A stretch of 35,088 nucleotides of DNA from Archaeoglobus sp. UBA234 (GCA_002494625.1 DACH01000010.1:1-35088); one strand, 5' to 3'. Positions 7,653 through 16,051 are shown, counted from the first letter of the stretch. The notes: generated by a model from the letters alone, not told the origin. Program-made: numbers and translations.

Positions 7653-8445
7653 ATTCTGAGACTATGAGCTTCATGTAAAGGTTCCCCATCATAACATAAA
7701 AGAGTGCTATAACCACGGGGAACAACACTATCAGGGGTGGGAAAAGCAGAAAAGAGGATACTATCGGGAGTGAAATCACAAACCATACAATAAAGACGAC
7801 TCCAGCACTCAGAGGATGTCTTATGAGAATCCTCGTTCCCACTGCTATTGACTCAAAGAGTGAAGCATCCCATTTTATTATGTGAAATCTGGCAAAAGTT
7901 AGAAGAAGCATGAGGATTGTTAGGACAATCGAGAGAAGATATTCAAGGGCAAAGGATGGAAAGCCAAAGTAGCTGAAAGCGATGACCGGAGATATAAGGG
8001 CGAAGCCAATCAGAATTCCGACTAGATCAATTAAGACCATTTTCATCGTGTAGAGAAATCCTTTTTCAAAGAAAAATCCTATTGAGGCTTTCCCGGTCTT
8101 AGAAATCTCAATGGAAGAGGCACAGAGTCCAGCGGTGTCAAATTCATGTATAACGAAAACAAGTAATCCGAAAAGAAGCAGAATTGATGCCGTTCTTACA
8201 ATATCGGCTATGAAGTAGGAGGCAAGTTCTTCTGCAATTTCCCTCTGAATGTTTTCCTGTTCAGAGATGCTGTAGTTTCCAAACTCCTCAATCTTTTCTG
8301 CTGGCACTATCATTAGAATCGCTGCAATGACCAACATGTAGCCTGTAAAGATTAACAGGTAAACCGGAATGACAATCTGAAAATTTCTCAGAAAAAGTAA
8401 GATACCCTCAACAGCAGAGTTGAAAGGTGAGATTCGGTCATCCAT
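7633..8445 (-). CDS. Multi-pass membrane protein, unknown function
   Basis: 270 residues with about six hydrophobic segments, near residues 20-46, 84-104, 130-160, 165-188 and 210-262. The layout (N-terminal amphipathic segment, long loop after the first helix, paired C-terminal helices) resembles archaeal membrane proteins related to the glycerophosphodiesterase membrane-domain group. I cannot assign it to a family with confidence. The start ATG at 8445 has no clear Shine-Dalgarno. It is divergent from hemD and convergent with the DUF763 gene. Confidence 0.8.
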   Translation of the reverse strand: MDDRISPFNSAVEGILLFLRNFQIVIPVYLLIFTGYMLVIAAILMIVPAEKIEEFGNYSISEQENIQREIAEELASYFIADIVRTASILLLFGLLVFVIHEFDTAGLCASSIEISKTGKASIGFFFEKGFLYTMKMVLIDLVGILIGFALISPVIAFSYFGFPSFALEYLLSIVLTILMLLLTFARFHIIKWDASLFESIAVGTRILIRHPLSAGVVFIVWFVISLPIVSSFLLFPPLIVLFPVVIALFYVMMGNLYMKLIVSEFSDVSE

Positions 8446-8482
8446 GGTAGGGCTGATGAGACAGGAAATAAAAAATTTGGGT

Positions 8483-8560
8483 TACAGAAGTTGCAGAAGT
8501 TACAGAAGCAATAAAAGTAAAGATGGTAAAAGCTACAGAAGTTACAAAAGTAATAAAAAC
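8483..8560 (+). repeat. Degenerate 9-nt tandem repeat ahead of hemD
   Basis: Units like TACAGAAGT recur in register: TAC AGA AGT, TGC AGA AGT, TAC AGA AGC, AAT AAA AGT, then TAC AGA AGT, TAC AAA AGT, AAT AAA AAC. If read in the hemD frame they encode Tyr-Arg/Lys-Ser-like tripeptides, but homology to uroporphyrinogen-III synthase begins only after base 8582, so this is more likely leader or intergenic sequence. Confidence 0.7.
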
Positions 8561-8581
8561 TCTTATGTCATATGCCTGAAG

Positions 8582-9304
8582 GTGAATGTGGCAATAATGA
8601 GACCTGCAGAGTACATTGAAAGAACAGAAAAAAAATTCAGGGATGCAGGTTTCAATGTTATCTCCATCCCCTTTCTTAGACTAACACGAGTAGAAAACCC
8701 GCTCAAATATCTTAATAAAAATTTTGATTTTGCGATTGTAACGAGTCAGACTTCAGCGAAAATCCTGATAGATACAGCTCTTGAAGAGCTGAAAAGACTG
8801 AATGTTACTTTAATCTGCATAGGCCCGAAAACTTCTGAAATCTTTGAAAAACATGGGTTTAATCCCCTTATACCATCAAAATTCGACTCAAAAACCCTTT
8901 ATGAAGAATTCAGAGAGATGCTGAAGGGGAAAAGAGTTACAATTTTCAGGAGTGATAGGGGCGATCCGATACTTATGAAGCTCGGTGAAATAGCCTCGGT
9001 AACCGAATGTGTTCTTTACAGAATAGAATACCAGCACGGAAGAGACCAGGAAGAGCTAATCAGGAAAATTGTTAATGGGGAGTTAGACTATGTTGTTTTC
9101 TCCTCAAGAATGATGGTAAGAAGCTTTTTCTCCTTGGCTGAGGAGCTTGGTCTTGAAGAAGAAGTAAAAAAAAGTCTTGAGGATAAATCAATAGCAATAG
9201 GACCACCAACTTTCTCCGAACTCATAAAATATGGTATTTCAGCCAAAATACCGGATGAATATACCTTTGATGCTGTGGTTGAACTTCTTAGACTCCTTGC
9301 CTGA
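8582..9304 (+). CDS. hemD: Uroporphyrinogen-III synthase
   Basis: 240 residues from the GTG at 8582. It would cyclise and invert ring D of hydroxymethylbilane to give uroporphyrinogen III, the precursor of siroheme, heme and cobamides. The two-domain HemD fold shows as NVAIMRPAEYIERT, FDFAIVTSQTSAKIL, LICIGPKTSEIFEKHGF, FRSDRG, then LDYVVFSSRMMVRSFF and KSIAIGPPTFSEL. HemD is poorly conserved, but this strand/loop series is characteristic. The frame is open back to 8420 through a repetitive stretch; starts at 8588 (GTG) or 8597 (ATG) are also possible, with GGTG at 8581. No other tetrapyrrole gene is adjacent in the window. Confidence 0.88.
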   Translation: MNVAIMRPAEYIERTEKKFRDAGFNVISIPFLRLTRVENPLKYLNKNFDFAIVTSQTSAKILIDTALEELKRLNVTLICIGPKTSEIFEKHGFNPLIPSKFDSKTLYEEFREMLKGKRVTIFRSDRGDPILMKLGEIASVTECVLYRIEYQHGRDQEELIRKIVNGELDYVVFSSRMMVRSFFSLAEELGLEEEVKKSLEDKSIAIGPPTFSELIKYGISAKIPDEYTFDAVVELLRLLA

Positions 9305-9562
9305 GACTTCTATCGATAGCTATATCAGATATCAATTGTAAACTTGGGTTGAGGAAGGTGGTATTTTGAATTATGTAAAGCTATGATTTAACTGCAATAA
9401 CAGGCTCTGCAATGAACATACCCTCGTCTCTCAGGAGATTGTGGAAAGAGTAATGTTCAATCTGATGTCGCTTGAAGAGTAGCAGAAAAACAAGAGGGAG
9501 ATAAATCCTTAGGACTAAACCCTAAGCCTTCCACTGAATCTCTGCCAATTTTTACCAAATTT
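9305..9562. other. Intergenic stretch with a hairpin and a short orphan frame
   Basis: No intact gene is seen. A perfect 6-bp stem (CTTAGG/CCTAAG, 7-nt loop) lies near 9509-9527. A plus-strand frame of about 33 codons ends at a TAG near 9480 (ending VERVMFNLMSLEE) and has no start, so it may be a gene remnant. Both are weak signals. Confidence 0.3.
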
Positions 9563-10864
9563 TTACTGAACCTTTTCCCACTTGTAAAGTTCTACTATAT
9601 CTGCAAGAGTCCTTCCTCTATCCTCAATCTCCCCTCTTATCCTCTCCTCATGCTTTTTAACCTCTAAGGACCTCCTGGCAATTTCATAAGCTCTCTGTCT
9701 GGGAACAACCATAACACCGTTGTCGTCTGCTACAATCCAGTCTCCGGGATTGACCTCTAAACCACCACAGATAATTTTAACATTAATCTCTCCAAATCCC
9801 TTTGGTTCTCCTGCGTTTGGTACTTCCCTTTTTGCAAACAAAGGATACCCGAGATCCCTTATATCGTCCACATCCCTTACAGCCCCATCAATAATCACAC
9901 CTTCTATCCCCTTGTTTATGCAGCTTCGAGTAGCGAGCTCACCCCAGACTGCAGCAGTATCCCCGGAGCATTTGATAACGAGCACATCTCCCTTACCTGC
10001 AACATCAATTGCTTCAACAGTTTTAGCCCAGTCACCATCCATTGTGTTCACGGTAATAGCTTTCCCGACAATCTTCTTTCCTCGATTAATCGGATAGATT
10101 TCCCTCATCGCCTTTGCTCTGTGCATGGCATCGCTTATGTTCGGTGTTGATACTTCCATGAAAAGCTCTCTTATTTCATCCTCCACGCTTTTCCTATCCC
10201 TTTCAGCGATTATTCCCTTCTTCCACGCCTCGTCAATGGCTCCTCTGATTTTTCTGGCGGACTCGGTTACATTTCTTGATTTCACAATGTTGCTTCCGAC
10301 AATAACTATCTTCGCTCCTTTTGAAACACATACCGCAGCTTTCTCCGCGTTCAGACCTCCTGCACCTGCGACGGGAATGCTGACAGCATTTACCATCTCG
10401 CTCAAAAGCTCTATCGGATCCATCCCCATCATCTGCTGATCTATACCTATGTGGCAGTTTATGTAATCTACACCCAGTTCTTCAAGCTCCTTAGCCCTTG
10501 ATACCGGGTCAGGAACATTTATCATATCCACCATAATCTCAGAGCCGTATTTTCTTGCTGCCCTGATTGCCTCCTCAATGGTTGGATTATCGCTTGCAGC
10601 CAGAATTATCACGATGTCTGCCCCACTTTTCGCAGCCATTTCAACCTCAACTGCCCCTGTATCTATTGTTTTCATATCGGCAACTATCTTGTGGTCTCGA
10701 TACCTCTTCTTCAACTCCCTGACGGCATTCATCCCTTCACTTTTTATCAGAGGTGTTCCAACTTCCAGCCAGTCAGCACCACCTTCAATTGCTTCTCCAG
10801 CTATCTCAATAGCTCTTTTAAGCTCCAGGAGGTCAAGAGCCACCTGAAGTATAGGATGTTCCAT
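9563..10864 (-). CDS. Fused 3-hexulose-6-phosphate synthase / RraA-like protein
   Basis: 433 residues in two domains. Residues 1-215 are an orotidine-decarboxylase-type barrel of the hexulose-phosphate synthase kind: DWLEVGTPL near 31-39, KIVADMKTIDTG at 59-70 (Asp63, Lys65, Asp68) and VAGAGG near 165. It interconverts ribulose-5-phosphate plus formaldehyde and hexulose-6-phosphate, which archaea use to make pentoses. Residues 225-433 are RraA-like, with STPNISDAM, GELATRS near 308 and DGAVRD near 326-331; related proteins are aldolases or RNase E regulators, and the role in this fusion is open. A TATA box 25 bases upstream implies a leaderless transcript. Confidence 0.95.
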   Translation of the reverse strand: MEHPILQVALDLLELKRAIEIAGEAIEGGADWLEVGTPLIKSEGMNAVRELKKRYRDHKIVADMKTIDTGAVEVEMAAKSGADIVIILAASDNPTIEEAIRAARKYGSEIMVDMINVPDPVSRAKELEELGVDYINCHIGIDQQMMGMDPIELLSEMVNAVSIPVAGAGGLNAEKAAVCVSKGAKIVIVGSNIVKSRNVTESARKIRGAIDEAWKKGIIAERDRKSVEDEIRELFMEVSTPNISDAMHRAKAMREIYPINRGKKIVGKAITVNTMDGDWAKTVEAIDVAGKGDVLVIKCSGDTAAVWGELATRSCINKGIEGVIIDGAVRDVDDIRDLGYPLFAKREVPNAGEPKGFGEINVKIICGGLEVNPGDWIVADDNGVMVVPRQRAYEIARRSLEVKKHEERIRGEIEDRGRTLADIVELYKWEKVQ

Positions 10865-10883
10865 GAGTAAATTTAGACTGGAG

Positions 10884-10894
10884 AATTATAAACC
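10884..10894 (-). promoter_or_regulatory. TATA box for the HPS-RraA gene
   Basis: The minus strand reads GGTTTATAATT after an A-rich BRE (CGAAAAA). It lies about 25 bases before the ATG at 10864, the geometry of a leaderless gene. Confidence 0.6.
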
Positions 10895-11006
10895 TTTTTC
10901 GAGTTCTCCTGAATTCTCTTTACATCTCTACAATAAAGTCATAGCCGAAATTATAATAGAATCATGCCATCAGCTGAGAACTATCTGCTCTAAAGCAAGG
11001 TTAAAT

Positions 11007-11945
11007 TTAGAATGAAAGGAGCAAAATTGAGACGGAAAAAGCGAGAGTGAGAGCTATCACAGGTGTTATAATCCAGCTAAGTAAAATATTCTTTAGAAAA
11101 GGCGATTTTGCTGTTTTTGTACTTTTCAGCATACCCACACCGGTTATACTTCCTATTATGCAATAGGTTGTTGAGACAGGCATACCCAGTGTTGTGAAAA
11201 GCAGCACGCTCAATCCAGCTCCAAACTGGGCTGCAAAACCAGAATAAGGATCGAGAGATGTGATGCCTTTCCCAATAGCCTCAACCACCCTTCCACTCAA
11301 AAGATAGGCACCAGTCCATAGAAGAGCTGTTCCTATGATAGCAGCCTGTAACGGCGTAAGAAGACCGAAGTAAACGACAGGTCCTAAGGCTGTCGCAAGC
11401 TCATTAGCTCCTGTATTGTAGGCAATGACACTCCCACTCATCAGAAGCAGGTATCTTAGGATAACTTCTGCCTTGAGGGGAGGGAGCTTTGAAAGGGTAA
11501 CTTCCATCAACCTGTAAATCACAATTGAGAGGAAAAAAGCTCCAAGTGGTGAGATTAGCCAGGATTCGACGATTTTCATAAGCGTGCCATAGTCCACGCT
11601 CATACCATAGGCAAGGCCAGAACCAACAAGACTGGCGACAATAGCCTGATGGCTTGAAACCGGAACCCTTCTCCAGTTTGAGAAAACTATTGCAACTGAG
11701 GAGATTAAAAGCGAGATACTGACAATCTCAACATTCAAACTCACGAGTTCTTTTCCAACCGTCCTCATCACATTCTGTCCCTGAAGAACCATCCCGAGGA
11801 AGACGAGGAAGACGAGTAGGTAAAGTGCCCTTTTAAAGCTCAGAACTCCACATCCAATAGAGATTCCGTAAGAGTTGGATGTGTCATTCGAGCCTATGCT
11901 AAATGCTATGAATGCAGCACCGAGGAAGGGAATCAGTTCAAAAAT
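11007..11945 (-). CDS. PiT-family inorganic phosphate permease with unusual start
   Basis: About 312 residues if read from the ATT at 11945; the first in-frame ATG (11792) would remove the first helix and the conserved GSNDTSNSYG motif, so it is not the true start. The second signature, NTGANELATALGP, lies near the middle, and about nine to ten hydrophobic segments follow the PiT order. It would import phosphate with a coupled cation. ATT replaces the expected Met before FELIPFLGAAFIAFSIG and follows AAAGGGGGA by six bases; a TAA lies in frame five codons upstream. It is cotranscribed with the PhoU-like gene, which ends 41 bases upstream. Confidence 0.9.
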   Translation of the reverse strand: MFELIPFLGAAFIAFSIGSNDTSNSYGISIGCGVLSFKRALYLLVFLVFLGMVLQGQNVMRTVGKELVSLNVEIVSISLLISSVAIVFSNWRRVPVSSHQAIVASLVGSGLAYGMSVDYGTLMKIVESWLISPLGAFFLSIVIYRLMEVTLSKLPPLKAEVILRYLLLMSGSVIAYNTGANELATALGPVVYFGLLTPLQAAIIGTALLWTGAYLLSGRVVEAIGKGITSLDPYSGFAAQFGAGLSVLLFTTLGMPVSTTYCIIGSITGVGMLKSTKTAKSPFLKNILLSWIITPVIALTLAFSVSILLLSF

Positions 11946-11954
11946 GGTTAATCC

Positions 11955-12006
11955 CCCTTTTTACCTAAGACTCATATTCACCCTTTTTACCTAAGACTGA
12001 CATTCA
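11955..12006 (-). repeat. 26-bp tandem duplication at the PhoU-like/PiT junction
   Basis: Bases 11955-11980 and 11981-12006 match at 24 of 26 positions (plus-strand core CCCTTTTTACCTAAGACT). The upstream copy encodes the end of the PhoU-like protein (NVSLR and stop) plus a purine-rich site; the second copy repeats this just before the permease and creates ATG AGT CTT AGG TAA. Confidence 0.9.
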
Positions 12007-12625
12007 GTATCTGAATCATGTCGGCTGCATCTTCTATCCTGTCACTTATTCCAACTAGGCTGTTTACGAAATTTGTCAGATTTATTCCTTCCCAGAAGGA
12101 GTTTACGGGAACTTTTGCCATTTTTTTGTTAATCTGATGTTTCAACCCGTCAACTTCCTGTTCCTTTGCCCTTATCCTGATGGTCTTATCTGAGAGGTCA
12201 GCATCTGTCTCGAGAGAGCTGAAAGCCTCGTAAAGGTAATCCACCATTTTACAGTTTATCTCAGCAACCCTCACACATAGATCCCTGATTTCCGGATTTA
12301 TTCCGGGAATAAGGCTGAAATAGACTGATGTGTCCTCAACCATGTCGAGACACTCATCAATCAGCTCAGCCAGCCTGTAAAAACTTCCTCTAATTCCCGG
12401 AAGAAAGGCCCCTTCATAAAGTCTGAGGGCTATTTCCCTTCGTATTATATCTCCTGTTCTCTCAAGCTCACATATTTCATAGTTCAGGGATGCATCGTCA
12501 CTCTCAATAGCTATCCTCAGAGTTTCCGATGCTTCGCTGAGCTTCTCTATATGCTCCTTGAATAGTTCGAGAATCTCACCCTCTTTTTCGCCCCCAACAA
12601 GAATCTTTTTAATTCCCTTGAACAT
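11987..12625 (-). CDS. PhoU-like DUF47 phosphate transport regulator
   Basis: 212 residues, all helical, beginning MFKGIKKILVGGEKEGEIL. The family (COG1392, TIGR00153) forms PhoU-like three-helix bundles, here with acidic metal-binding segments CELERTGDIIRREI near residue 53 and RAKEQEVDGLKHQI near 155. Such proteins are encoded next to PiT permeases and are thought to control their activity. ATG 12625 is chosen over GTG 12634 because AGGTG is six bases upstream. First gene of the phosphate pair, with the permease following. Confidence 0.93.
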   Translation of the reverse strand: MFKGIKKILVGGEKEGEILELFKEHIEKLSEASETLRIAIESDDASLNYEICELERTGDIIRREIALRLYEGAFLPGIRGSFYRLAELIDECLDMVEDTSVYFSLIPGINPEIRDLCVRVAEINCKMVDYLYEAFSSLETDADLSDKTIRIRAKEQEVDGLKHQINKKMAKVPVNSFWEGINLTNFVNSLVGISDRIEDAADMIQILNVSLR

Positions 12626-12740
12626 CACACCCACCTGAACTTTTTCTTAACCCAATGAGATAAAAACATATCTGAAAGATTATGTACCTATTATCTATAT
12701 TCGGTGTTATACAAATTTTCTTAAAACCTTCCTAAGATTT

Positions 12741-14075
12741 TTAAGAATCTTTCAGGAATTCTCTAAGAAGGGAGGTAGCGTAGCATCCTTTTGGCAGGAA
12801 AAAACTGAAATCCATAGTGTTATTATTATATGCAGAGAACTCAAACATTTCAAAGTTTATCGGTATCTCTGCAAGTCTGAATTCTCCTGATGATGAGAAC
12901 TCTTTGTAGTTATGTTTGAAGTCCTGCAGAGAAACTCCGTCTTCCTCAAGAATCTCCATCATTACCGGATGACACCAGCTTTCGGGATTTACCTCAGTTT
13001 TATATCCCGGGAGTGGTAGAGCAAGAAAAGCCATATTTTTGTCAATCAGGAAATTAACTCTATCCCAGTGCTCTCCAGCCTCAGTAAAATCGTTTTCTGG
13101 GATTGCAACTCTTCCATCCAGATTTAGCTCATCTAAGCTCAGATTCTCCATGGAAACAAATCCAACATAGTCCTTCTTTTCCACAGCCTTAAGACTTCTA
13201 AACTCCCTTATCCTGTAAGACAGAAGTCTGTTAAAGACATAGGACTGATATGCATGAACGAACATCATTTTGAGCGTCCGGGGAAGAGAAAGAAGGGCTC
13301 TTTCTTCGCTTTTTTCCTCAATCAGTTTTTGAAGAAGATTGCGCTCATACCTGAGATAGGCTGGAAGCTCTCTCAGACCATATCTTGCATCTCTGCTCCC
13401 CCACAGCTCTTCCCTGATACTCTTAACCTCCTCTCTTTCAAACTCAAAGGGTAGAGCCACATATGTCCAGAAAGCTTCCTCATAGTCTCTTCTGAGTACA
13501 TGCAACCCTACAATATGTGTTATATATCTCACGGTTCCAAACCTCTGGATTCCAAAATAACTCGGGACTCCTTTCTCCATAAGCTCCTGCTGTATTGCCT
13601 TAACAGCTTCCTCATCTGCATCTGCATCCGTAACCCTTATTCTGAAGAAGTTACCTTTCAAATCACCCAGCCTCAAACCCCGTCTTGTCCTTCCAACAAC
13701 CTGAATCTCACAATCCTTTATATTCGTGCTTTCAAGCCTCTCAATCAGTTCTTCATCAACATTCTTTATGGAGTAATACTGAACTGTCTGTGCTCTCTTA
13801 TCCTTTGTTCCGGCATACTCTATTCTTTTCTGACTTATCCTGAGTCTGTTTGAGAGAACTCTGGCAAAGTTAATGGTATCCCAGTTAGTCTTCCTAACCT
13901 TTATAACAAGGTAATTTCCATCATCATTCAGCTCAGGAAGCTCAGCTACTTCAAAGACCTGGAAATAATCAGGTTCTTCCCTCAGAACCCCTCCTATGCC
14001 CTGAGTGTCTGATATATACTCTTCTATACCAACTTTTCTTTCCCCAATTCTTTCTATCTCCCTTACATCAACCAT
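12741..14075 (-). CDS. truD: tRNA pseudouridine synthase D
   Basis: 444 residues, a normal archaeal TruD length. It isomerises a specific uridine (U13 in the bacterial enzyme; archaeal/eukaryal Pus7 relatives also modify U35) in tRNA. The catalytic motif AGTKDKRA carries Asp92; YFGIQRFG follows at 173-180, and LPGYKTE near 360 belongs to the catalytic domain. The TruD-specific insertion occupies roughly 200-340. GGGTGA lies four to five bases before the ATG, and TTTAAAAAT near 14096-14105 could act as its own TATA box, although pth2 lies upstream on the same strand. Confidence 0.97.
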   Translation of the reverse strand: MVDVREIERIGERKVGIEEYISDTQGIGGVLREEPDYFQVFEVAELPELNDDGNYLVIKVRKTNWDTINFARVLSNRLRISQKRIEYAGTKDKRAQTVQYYSIKNVDEELIERLESTNIKDCEIQVVGRTRRGLRLGDLKGNFFRIRVTDADADEEAVKAIQQELMEKGVPSYFGIQRFGTVRYITHIVGLHVLRRDYEEAFWTYVALPFEFEREEVKSIREELWGSRDARYGLRELPAYLRYERNLLQKLIEEKSEERALLSLPRTLKMMFVHAYQSYVFNRLLSYRIREFRSLKAVEKKDYVGFVSMENLSLDELNLDGRVAIPENDFTEAGEHWDRVNFLIDKNMAFLALPLPGYKTEVNPESWCHPVMMEILEEDGVSLQDFKHNYKEFSSSGEFRLAEIPINFEMFEFSAYNNNTMDFSFFLPKGCYATSLLREFLKDS

Positions 14076-14319
14076 TTTTCACCCGCCAAGCATGTTTAAT
14101 TTTTAAAGGCGCCGGAGCTATTTTGAGCTGGAGTTATTTTAAAATACTGGAATTTTAAGGTTTTCACATCTCAGCCTGAGACAAGACTGGAGCTGGAAAA
14201 TAGGAAGAGCATATGAAATCCACCGGAAAGATGCAGCAAAGAAGGGGATGGGAAATACTCAAAAATTTAAGACAGGAATTCCAATCTCAAATTTTTAAAA
14301 TAAGACTTCTCTCCCTGAC

Positions 14320-14670
14320 TCATTTCAGCAGAGGTAGTTCTCCTGTAACTTTATCTATCTTTTTCTCCTCATCAGGACCAATAACAAGGGCGGTAATTGT
14401 CCCCGGTGGAATTTCTGTGAGCCCTGCATCCTTTACTATTCCCGTGATGAGTCCCGCTTTTTCAGCCCTGTCCTTCAAAAGCATCATTTCCTGTAAATCT
14501 TTTACTTTAAGAACAATTTTTTTCTGACCTCCAATCCTCCATTCTTCCACAATTTTTCTGGGAGCCCGCTCATAGCCTATTATGGACGCATGAGCCACCT
14601 GAACTGCAAGCTTACCCCGTGACAGCTTCAAGTCATCTCTGACGACGATTACCTGCTTGTACTCCTTCAT
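14320..14670 (-). CDS. pth2: Peptidyl-tRNA hydrolase, archaeal/eukaryotic type (Pth2)
   Basis: 116 residues, the standard Pth2 length. It frees tRNA from prematurely released peptidyl-tRNA. The family core is complete: YKQVIVVRDDLKLSRGKLA, VQVAHASI near residue 25, IVLKVKDLQEM, AGLITGIVKDAGLTEIPPGT and ALVIGPDEEKKID near the end. Start ATG 14670 follows AGGTG by five bases; that site overlaps the end of the upstream gene, so the two are cotranscribed. The 244 bases between this gene and truD are AT-rich without a visible gene. Confidence 0.97.
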   Translation of the reverse strand: MKEYKQVIVVRDDLKLSRGKLAVQVAHASIIGYERAPRKIVEEWRIGGQKKIVLKVKDLQEMMLLKDRAEKAGLITGIVKDAGLTEIPPGTITALVIGPDEEKKIDKVTGELPLLK

Positions 14671-14682
14671 CAACCCACCTGT

Positions 14683-15204
14683 TCAGAGGCGGTCTATTAT
14701 ATCTCCATCTTCCGAATCTTTCACATCCTTTCTATCATCTGACGATTCGGATGTCTCTTTGGATTGTTCCCCTCCCATTTCAGATACTTTTTTGGTGATT
14801 TCTCTGTTCATTTCCTCATCAACAGGGACATCATTCTCATCACCCAGAACTCCAACTTCCTCACCCGGCTCACCGATCTCCTTTACAACAACAGAGAATC
14901 TGCTTTTATGTTCCTCTTCTGCCTTACCTACCTCTTCTACCTCACCAAATCCGAAAATTTTCAGTTCTTCAATTGAAACAGGTTTGGATTTTTCTTCAAA
15001 CCATTCCTGTCCCGCTTTTTCTGCTGACTTTTCATCAAACTGCTTGAGATATATTTTTTCATCTTCCACCTTCTCAACCCTGTCGAGAGGAATGGCTATA
15101 AAATCCCCACCAACCTTGACAATCAGTCTATCTCTGTGGACATCTACAGACTCACCGATCTCTCTGCCATCAAGATAAACGAATTTGCAGATTAAATCCT
15201 GCAT
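14683..15204 (-). CDS. Small beta-barrel protein with long acidic tail (DUF5749-like)
   Basis: 173 residues from ATG 15204, supported by AAAGGTGG five bases upstream; the longer frame to 15231 has no such site. Residues 1-65 (QDLICKFVYLDGREIGESV ... GGDFIAIPLDRVEKV) are beta-rich and resemble PRC-barrel or DUF5749 proteins; this is recalled, not searched. Residues 110-173 are dominated by Glu, Asp, Ser and Lys and are probably disordered. It is the first gene of an operon with pth2 (12-base gap), which hints at a link to translation or RNA, but no function is assigned. Confidence 0.8.
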   Translation of the reverse strand: MQDLICKFVYLDGREIGESVDVHRDRLIVKVGGDFIAIPLDRVEKVEDEKIYLKQFDEKSAEKAGQEWFEEKSKPVSIEELKIFGFGEVEEVGKAEEEHKSRFSVVVKEIGEPGEEVGVLGDENDVPVDEEMNREITKKVSEMGGEQSKETSESSDDRKDVKDSEDGDIIDRL

Positions 15205-15234
15205 GCTTTCCACCTTTAAGTGAGATGGCACGAG

Positions 15235-15244
15235 TAAATATAAG
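15235..15244 (-). promoter_or_regulatory. TATA box for the beta-barrel protein / pth2 operon
   Basis: The minus strand reads CTTATATTTA, about 35 bases before the ATG at 15204. It is back-to-back with the cofC promoter. Confidence 0.55.
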
Positions 15245-15283
15245 GTTGTCGAAAGCTGAATTCATTGTAGAGTCTAAAAGATT

Positions 15284-15293
15284 AAATTTATTA
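15284..15293 (+). promoter_or_regulatory. TATA box for cofC
   Basis: AAATTTATTA is centred about 30 bases before the cofC ATG; with no Shine-Dalgarno, this suggests a leaderless transcript. Confidence 0.5.
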
Positions 15294-15317
15294 GCCCCTC
15301 AGACCGCTTAACCTTTT

Positions 15318-15989
15318 ATGGAACTGGAAAAGATAACCACTCTGATACCATTTAAACTTGAAAATCCAAAAACAAGACTTTCTGGATGTCTCTCTCTTCA
15401 GGAAAGAAGAGAGCTTGCGATGTGCATGCTCTCAGATGTTCTTTCTGCCCTGAATGAACTGAAACTCAGGACAGTGGTTACAGTTCCGGATAGGGAGACC
15501 GAGATGGCATGTAACCTTTTTGATGGTGTGGAGATTGTAGTGGATGAGCGCAAACTCGATGATTCTGTCAACTCATTCATTCAAAACTCATCACCTGTTG
15601 CGATTGTTATGGCAGACCTCCCTTTACTGAACTCTGAAATACTTCTGAGGTTCTTCAAAACTGAAGGAGATGTTGTAATCTCACCAGGACGAAAAGGCGG
15701 GACAAATCTTCTACTGGTAAGAAATCCCGAATTCAGGGTTTCATACCACTATGGTAGCTTTATGAAGCATATAAGGGCTGCAGAGACCCTGGGACTTTCG
15801 ATAAGTGTTTTTGACTCATTCTATGCAAGTGTTGATATTGATGAGGAGAGTGATTTGCTGGAGCTTTTAATCCATGGGAAGGGGAAAAAGAGTCATGATT
15901 ATCTAATATCTACAGGATTTAGGGTTGATTGCAGCGAAAAGGACCCGAAGGCAATTAGAAGATATCAGATGGATGACAGAAAAGGATAA
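15318..15989 (+). CDS. cofC: 2-phospho-L-lactate guanylyltransferase
   Basis: 223 residues. CofC activates 2-phospholactate (or a related C3 acid) with GTP for assembly of coenzyme F420, the deazaflavin hydride carrier of Archaeoglobales and methanogens. Nucleotidyltransferase features are IPFKLENPKTRLSG at 10-23, the metal-binding VMADLPLL with Asp100, and SPGRKGGTNLLL at 122-133, followed by HYGSFMKHIRAAE. The other cof genes are not in the window. The last 20 residues (CSEKDPKAIRRYQ) form a charged tail of no known role. Confidence 0.93.
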   Translation: MELEKITTLIPFKLENPKTRLSGCLSLQERRELAMCMLSDVLSALNELKLRTVVTVPDRETEMACNLFDGVEIVVDERKLDDSVNSFIQNSSPVAIVMADLPLLNSEILLRFFKTEGDVVISPGRKGGTNLLLVRNPEFRVSYHYGSFMKHIRAAETLGLSISVFDSFYASVDIDEESDLLELLIHGKGKKSHDYLISTGFRVDCSEKDPKAIRRYQMDDRKG

Positions 15990-16041
15990 AAAATTTCGTT
16001 TTATCTCATAATCATGAAAATTTTGCATCAATTTGGTAAAT

Positions 16042-16051
16042 CTTTTATTTG
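16042..16051 (+). promoter_or_regulatory. TATA box for the Lrp/AsnC gene
   Basis: CTTTTATTTG is centred about 25 bases before the ATG at 16071, consistent with a leaderless transcript. Confidence 0.45.

Noticed and set aside
8420..8581. N-terminal extension of HemD rich in YRS/YKS tripeptides
   Set aside because: HemD homology starts at about 8582; the extension is encoded by a degenerate 9-nt repeat, overlaps the divergent gene and is better seen as leader DNA.
11007..11792. 261-residue permease starting at ATG 11792
   Set aside because: It would lack the first helix and the GSNDTSNSYG phosphate motif, both of which are encoded in frame directly upstream.
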